Below, one piece after another: positions 59,816 to 64,000 of a stretch of DNA of 64,000 nt. The notes below the pieces were generated by a model. The model did no database searches, was not told the DNA's origin, and worked only from the letters and a program-made list of their open reading frames with translations. The first letter of the stretch is position 1, and every line of letters starts with the position of its first letter. The DNA comes from Trissonchulus latispiculum. Taxonomy: Eukaryota > Nematoda > Enoplea > Enoplida > Ironidae. The stretch covers positions 1-64,000 of the forward strand of contig JASAND010015508.1 in the NCBI GenBank assembly GCA_030248195.1, given 5' to 3'. The translations under genes were made by a program, and so were the position numbers.

Positions 59816-61526
59816 AGGTGTAGGGGGTTAGCCCCCCTAGCCATTTTCTCAAACCCAGCCCCAGCACTTTGAGGGGGCACGTTCCCAACTGGGGGGGGGA
59901 CGGGATGTGGTGTGGTCATACCGTCGGCGCGAAAACGGCCAAAAATTTGGTATTTTTAGGGTAAATTTTTGCAAACATTTTCACAAAAGTCCAAATTTTG
60001 GCTTTAGTGTCCATTACTGCGAGAACTACACGTTTTTAACTGTATATATATTATGGACTTTCTGACTCATTACTGACCTTATTTTGGACTTGAAAACATA
60101 TTTTGAGTTTAGAAACACTGTCCAATGTCAAAATTTCATCATAGCTGAAAGTTGATTGGCTTTAGAAACGGCTGAACATGCGATGTTTCGCATAAAAATA
60201 GAAAAACGTTTTTGGGGAAGTGTTGGGGGGTCTCCAGAGGAGGGCCCCCAAAAACAAAGTTGGGGAGCCCCACACCTAATCTCCGTTAAACCTATGCCAC
60301 CGAAACCGAACCGCCCTACCTGAAGAAACCCTCAAATAAACAGGTCTACCCTAAACGATTTTGGCAACCCGGTCTCCAATTAGGCCTTTCGGCGAACCCC
60401 CACGTCACATGAAAATTTTCAAGCCTACCTAAATTTTTGAAAATTATATATCAGCCAAAAATTGAAGGCCAGACCCACCACCATAGGCGTGTTGGGGGGG
60501 GGGTGGAGGGGACCCCCCCCCCCCACCAAAATGACAAATTTTGGCGACCCCCCTGGCAGTTTTTTAGTGGGGGGCCCACTTTTCGGTTCCCCCCTCCACT
60601 TTTCGGCGCCCCCCTCCCACTTTCGCCCCCCCCCCACTTTTTGGCAAGCCCCCACCCACTTCTTTGGGGGTCGCCCAAAAGTGTCAAAAAATTAGGTTGT
60701 TGAGGTAAAATTTTCAAAAATTTTCTCAATTTTTAGCTAATTTATGAACTTATAAGCTCATTTTAAGCATAAAAGCAGCGATTTTTTGCGTTTTTACCTT
60801 AAAAATGCTAATTTTTCGCTTAAAATTTCGGTATATTTAGCCTTTGGCTCGCCCAACCACTTTTCGGAAGCCCCCCCCACTTTCAAAACCCTAAAAAATG
60901 CCAGGCCCCCCCAGATTTTCAAACTTTTGCTACCCCCCCCCCCGATTTTTGGCCAAAAGTGGCCAAAAATGGCATAAAATCGAAAATTTAGGGGGGAGGG
61001 TCCCCCACCCTCCGTCGGAATCCCCCCTCCCAGATTTTTTGCCCAGCCACACCTATGCCCTCCACCCTCCCCTCCATAACCGACCTCGACTAATCCCCTT
61101 CCAAGCCGAGCTCAGACCTTCCACCCCTAAAATGGTGTCCAACAAAAAATGCCAAATTTTTGGAAAAATTTTTGCAATTTTGCAAGAATGGAAAAAATGG
61201 CTGGACATAGTTTAAAGCACTAAAAAATAGGTTGTAAAAAGCAATACGAGTAGTTTTTGAGTAGATTTATGTCGAAAAAATATATAGATTTTACGTATAT
61301 CAAAAAAGGGCATTTTTAGCTGAAAAAATTAGGTACAGTTTGGGTTCATTTTTTTAAAATTTCCGATTTTTAGACACCAACGCAAGATTTGGACTTTTGC
61401 TCCCCCCCCCCCCTCCCAACCCAAACAGGTAGGGCACGGCACTTATAAAGATGGGGGGGACAAAAATTTTGCCTTGGTCCCCCCTTGTTTCGAAAAATGT
61501 TTTTGTCTCCGATTTGGATGAGAAGG
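59816..61526. repeat. Long G/C-run low-complexity region
   Basis: About 60490-61060 consists of C7-C12 and G7-G11 tracts alternating with ACTTTTCGG-type spacers roughly every 25-30 bases. Similar material lies at 59820-60300 and 61390-61500. The open frames here are by-products of the tracts. Confidence 0.6.
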
Positions 61527-61990
61527 TGACCCCAGGGTAAATCGAGTTTGCTGATTTCAAAAATCGAATCGAGAGATCGATCCGATAGATCGCTCGATCA
61601 GTAGAATCGATCGATCAAAATCGATCAAAAAAATTTTTGTCTCCGATTTTCGCGATAAGTCGCCCTTAGGGTAATTCGGGGGGGGGGGGGGCAGATTCTG
61701 AATCTGCAGTCGAAATTTCGTAAAAATCGATCGTTCGTCCGCAAAAACAGATTTTCATCGATTTTTCAAAAATTCGCCAATAACTCGATTTTCGCAGCTC
61801 GGATCAAAATTTCGACTGCAGATTCGGAATCTGCGCCCCCGAGTTACCTAGGGGCTTCGTTTCGCAAAAATCGGAGACAAAAAATTTTTGATCGATTTTG
61901 ATCGATCTGTTCTACTGATCGAACGACGCATCAGATCGATCTCTCGATTCGATTTTTGAAACCAGCGATCCTCGATTTACCCTAGGGGCC
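61527..61990. repeat. Long GATC-rich palindrome
   Basis: GACCCCAGGGTAAATCGAG at 61528 is matched by CTCGATTTACCCTAGGGGCC ending at 61990. Arms of about 220 bases, rich in GATC, meet near 61759. Near the centre each arm carries GCAGATTCNGAATCTGC followed by a CCCCGAGTTACC-type block, also found in the tandem repeat at 7145-8160. Confidence 0.7.
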
Positions 61991-62928
61991 AGTAGCGGCG
62001 CCAGGATTTTTTGAAGGGGGGGCCCGACCCAAAAATCCGGCGACCTTTTTTTGGGAAATCCACAAATTTTTGCCAAGTTTTGGCAAATTTTACCTTAATT
62101 TCCCAAAAAATCTCAAATTTTAGCAAAAATTTTTCGATTTTTAGCAAAACTTAAAAACACTCAAATAATGCATATAAACAGCTGAAAAATTTTTCAATAG
62201 GGGGCCCGACACCCCAAAGGGAGGGGCCCAAATCGCAAAGGGGGGGGCCCGGGGCCTGTGTTTTTTTTCGTCCGAACTTTTTGCGGTCCGTGGCGCAGTG
62301 TCCCAAAATTTTTTGCGTAATTTGGAAAAAAATTGCGCCATGCATGTTTTCGGTCAAAAAACCGCTTTTAGTGTTATTTTGTATTTTATTTAACGTTTTA
62401 CAGCATTTTTAATGCTTAATTTATCGTTTCGCCACGCCAGAAAGGAGCCTTCTAAAATTTTACGCAATTCTTAGCGCGAAAGTGGGTGAATAGAATATAT
62501 ATATGAAACATTTATCAGCAGAAATTTGTTGAAAATTGGACTTCGGAACTGTGTTTTCCAAGAAGTTTGTCTTCTGAAAAAAATTTTCGCGATTTCACTA
62601 TCTTGTTTTCGACATATAAATGAATACAACGAATTATGATTATTTAACATTGTGTCGTTTTGACGACATTAAAGAAAGATCAGAGACGAATACGCTAAAG
62701 AAAGAACGCTAATGCTATAGCTGGGAACGAAATAGGAACAATTACGTAGATGCGCCGAAGGCGCAAAAAATTTTCAAGAATGTCTTTTGCAAGTTCAAAA
62801 CTTTTCAGTTTTCAAGAAATTAATAAATAGTTGATTCAGGAACCGTCCATTTTCGTGTGTTCCAAGAAAATTGTGCGGCCACGTGCGAGGGGTAAGTTTC
62901 GTAGAGCTGAACAGATTATATAGTCAGG
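61991..62928. other. G-run repeat and unrecognised sequence
   Basis: About 62000-62330 has GGGGGGGCCCG-type tracts. From 62340 to 62928 nothing is recognised except the palindrome GCGCCGAAGGCGC (62752-62764). Confidence 0.4.
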
Positions 62929-64000
62929 TTCCCAAAAAAAATCAGAGGCAAAGTTCCCAAAAAAAATCAGAGCCAGATCTGCCAACTGCTTCGGCCGTTT
63001 CGAGCCAAACTTGGCACACAGTAAGTAGAAGACCTTAGCCAGATAATATATTAGTTTGGGTTATATAGCTCATCTCGCGTAGCCAAGGCGCCAGACCAAA
63101 GACTACCACCCCAAAATGACCTCTATGTAAGTTTTGACTTGATCTTGGAAAATCAGTCTCAAAACAGTAAGGGAAAACTTCTTAAGTCCCTAATTATGGT
63201 TGGTAGGTAAGACACTAAAGTGCTCACGATACCACATATTCTAGCTCTGCTGGCTCTCATGCTTCGTCCTGGGCTACCTGAGTTTTTTTGGGAACAAGTT
63301 CCCAAATAAAAAATCACTTTGAACTTCGCTGAAATGGGCAATTCTACTCTGTAAAATCACGCATATGGCCCTATTAGCGTTGTTTTAGAACGTTTAGCGC
63401 CATAAAATTATTCAAACTACTCATACCCCTACCTGAGCTCGTTTTCGTAGGTCTAGGCGGGCTCAATACAAATGTTGCAAAAATTCGTCCTGTTACGGCT
63501 CGGAACGGAGCATTATTGATAATTTTATGCTGAATTAACGCTAGTAACAGATTCATTATTTAGTATAATTAAGCCAGAATATACAATATGCTAGGTTTAG
63601 AAAAGTTTTTACGATAGTCCTAGCATGGCAGACTGCTCAGAAGGTTTGCGTTAGTGATGTTCAGTGTTGTCACAACTATCCCGATAAATCTTTTGCACCT
63701 TTTGTGTGCATAAAATATTAATTGAAAGCACGCTAAAAGTGCAGAAAACGTCATCGTAATTGTTCCCTTGGTGAAATATAAGTTGCCTCAACTCACAACC
63801 CTTGACGCACCAAGTCAGGGCAGGCTTACGTTGTAAAAGCATGTCACTGTAGAATGGGTGGACGCTACAGTTCCAATTAGTATCTTATAATGTTAGCTAG
63901 TTACGGGCTATATATGGGCCATATAAGTTATGTGCTAGCCCTTCTCTGTTATTATAAATGGGGTGATTTTTTATTTGGGAACGACTGATTTTTTTGGGAA
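62929..64000. mobile_element. Nested inverted repeats, TTCCCAAAAAAAATCAG family
   Basis: TTCCCAAAAAAAATCAG occurs at 62929-62945 and 62954-62970, and inverted as CTGA(T/G)TTTTTTTGGGAA at about 63279-63295 and 63985-64000, the last base of the window. Inside, GTTCCCAAATAAAAAATCAC (63298-63317) is matched by its exact complement at 63963-63982. This looks like one element inserted into the end of another. No coding capacity is seen. Confidence 0.55.

Noticed and set aside
60425..60729. Gly/Pro-rich open frames on both strands
   Set aside because: They are translations of G and C homopolymer tracts.

Overview
This is eukaryotic nuclear DNA: AT-rich, with multi-exon genes, GT-AG introns and a very heavy load of repeats. 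The organism is probably a nematode or close ecdysozoan relative. One gene is a ZP-domain protein of the cuticlin type (signal peptide, ZP domain, basic cleavage site, C-terminal membrane anchor), and two genes carry a TTTCAG acceptor 2 to 14 bases before the ATG, as nematode genes often do. The species cannot be read from the window.

Four genes can be assembled exon by exon with matching intron phases: (1) a 360-aa cuticlin-like ZP protein on the minus strand (12409 to 10027, 5 exons); (2) a 462-aa secreted protein with two lustrin-type cysteine-rich modules on the plus strand (14801 to 21664, 12 exons); (3) a 267-aa classical short-chain dehydrogenase/reductase on the minus strand (27146 to 21988, 8 exons), convergent with gene 2; (4) a ~932-aa endoplasmic reticulum metallopeptidase 1 (ERMP1/Fxna family, peptidase M28) on the minus strand (57303 to 36769, 14 exons, over 20 kb). 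A fifth, tentative gene (3478 to 9082, plus) would make a ~70-aa secreted four-cysteine peptide. The genes look functionally unrelated; genes 1 and 2 (and 5) suggest extracellular products, gene 4 an ER membrane protease.

Most of the rest is mobile and repetitive DNA. The best preserved is a Penelope-like retroelement with the GIY-YIG endonuclease upstream of the reverse transcriptase (permuted order, as in Naiad/Chlamys-type elements), antisense in an ERMP1 intron at 48.8 to 52 kb. It is followed by four tandem mini-hairpins with covarying stems and a region of nested palindromes. A second, decayed RT copy lies at 27.7 to 28.7 kb. There are also hAT-like elements with 8-bp target duplications (1581-2774; 19832-20821), a Mutator-like nested element (5051-8639), several inverted-repeat MITEs (1236, 13412, 16175, 38707, 40177, 42216, 47539, 57397), three tRNA-derived SINE-like copies, a 1.7-kb tandem-repeat-bearing family present twice (44.2-46.0 and 58.7-59.8 kb), and a low-complexity G/C-run family concentrated in 53-62 kb.

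Layout: 1-3.4 kb MITE and hAT repeats; 3.5-9.1 kb tentative peptide gene whose intron holds nested repeats; 10-12.4 kb ZP gene; 12.4-14.8 kb intergenic with a MITE; 14.8-27.1 kb lustrin and SDR genes, convergent; 27.1-36.7 kb gene-poor, with the decayed RT; 36.8-57.3 kb ERMP1; 57.3-64 kb repeats only.
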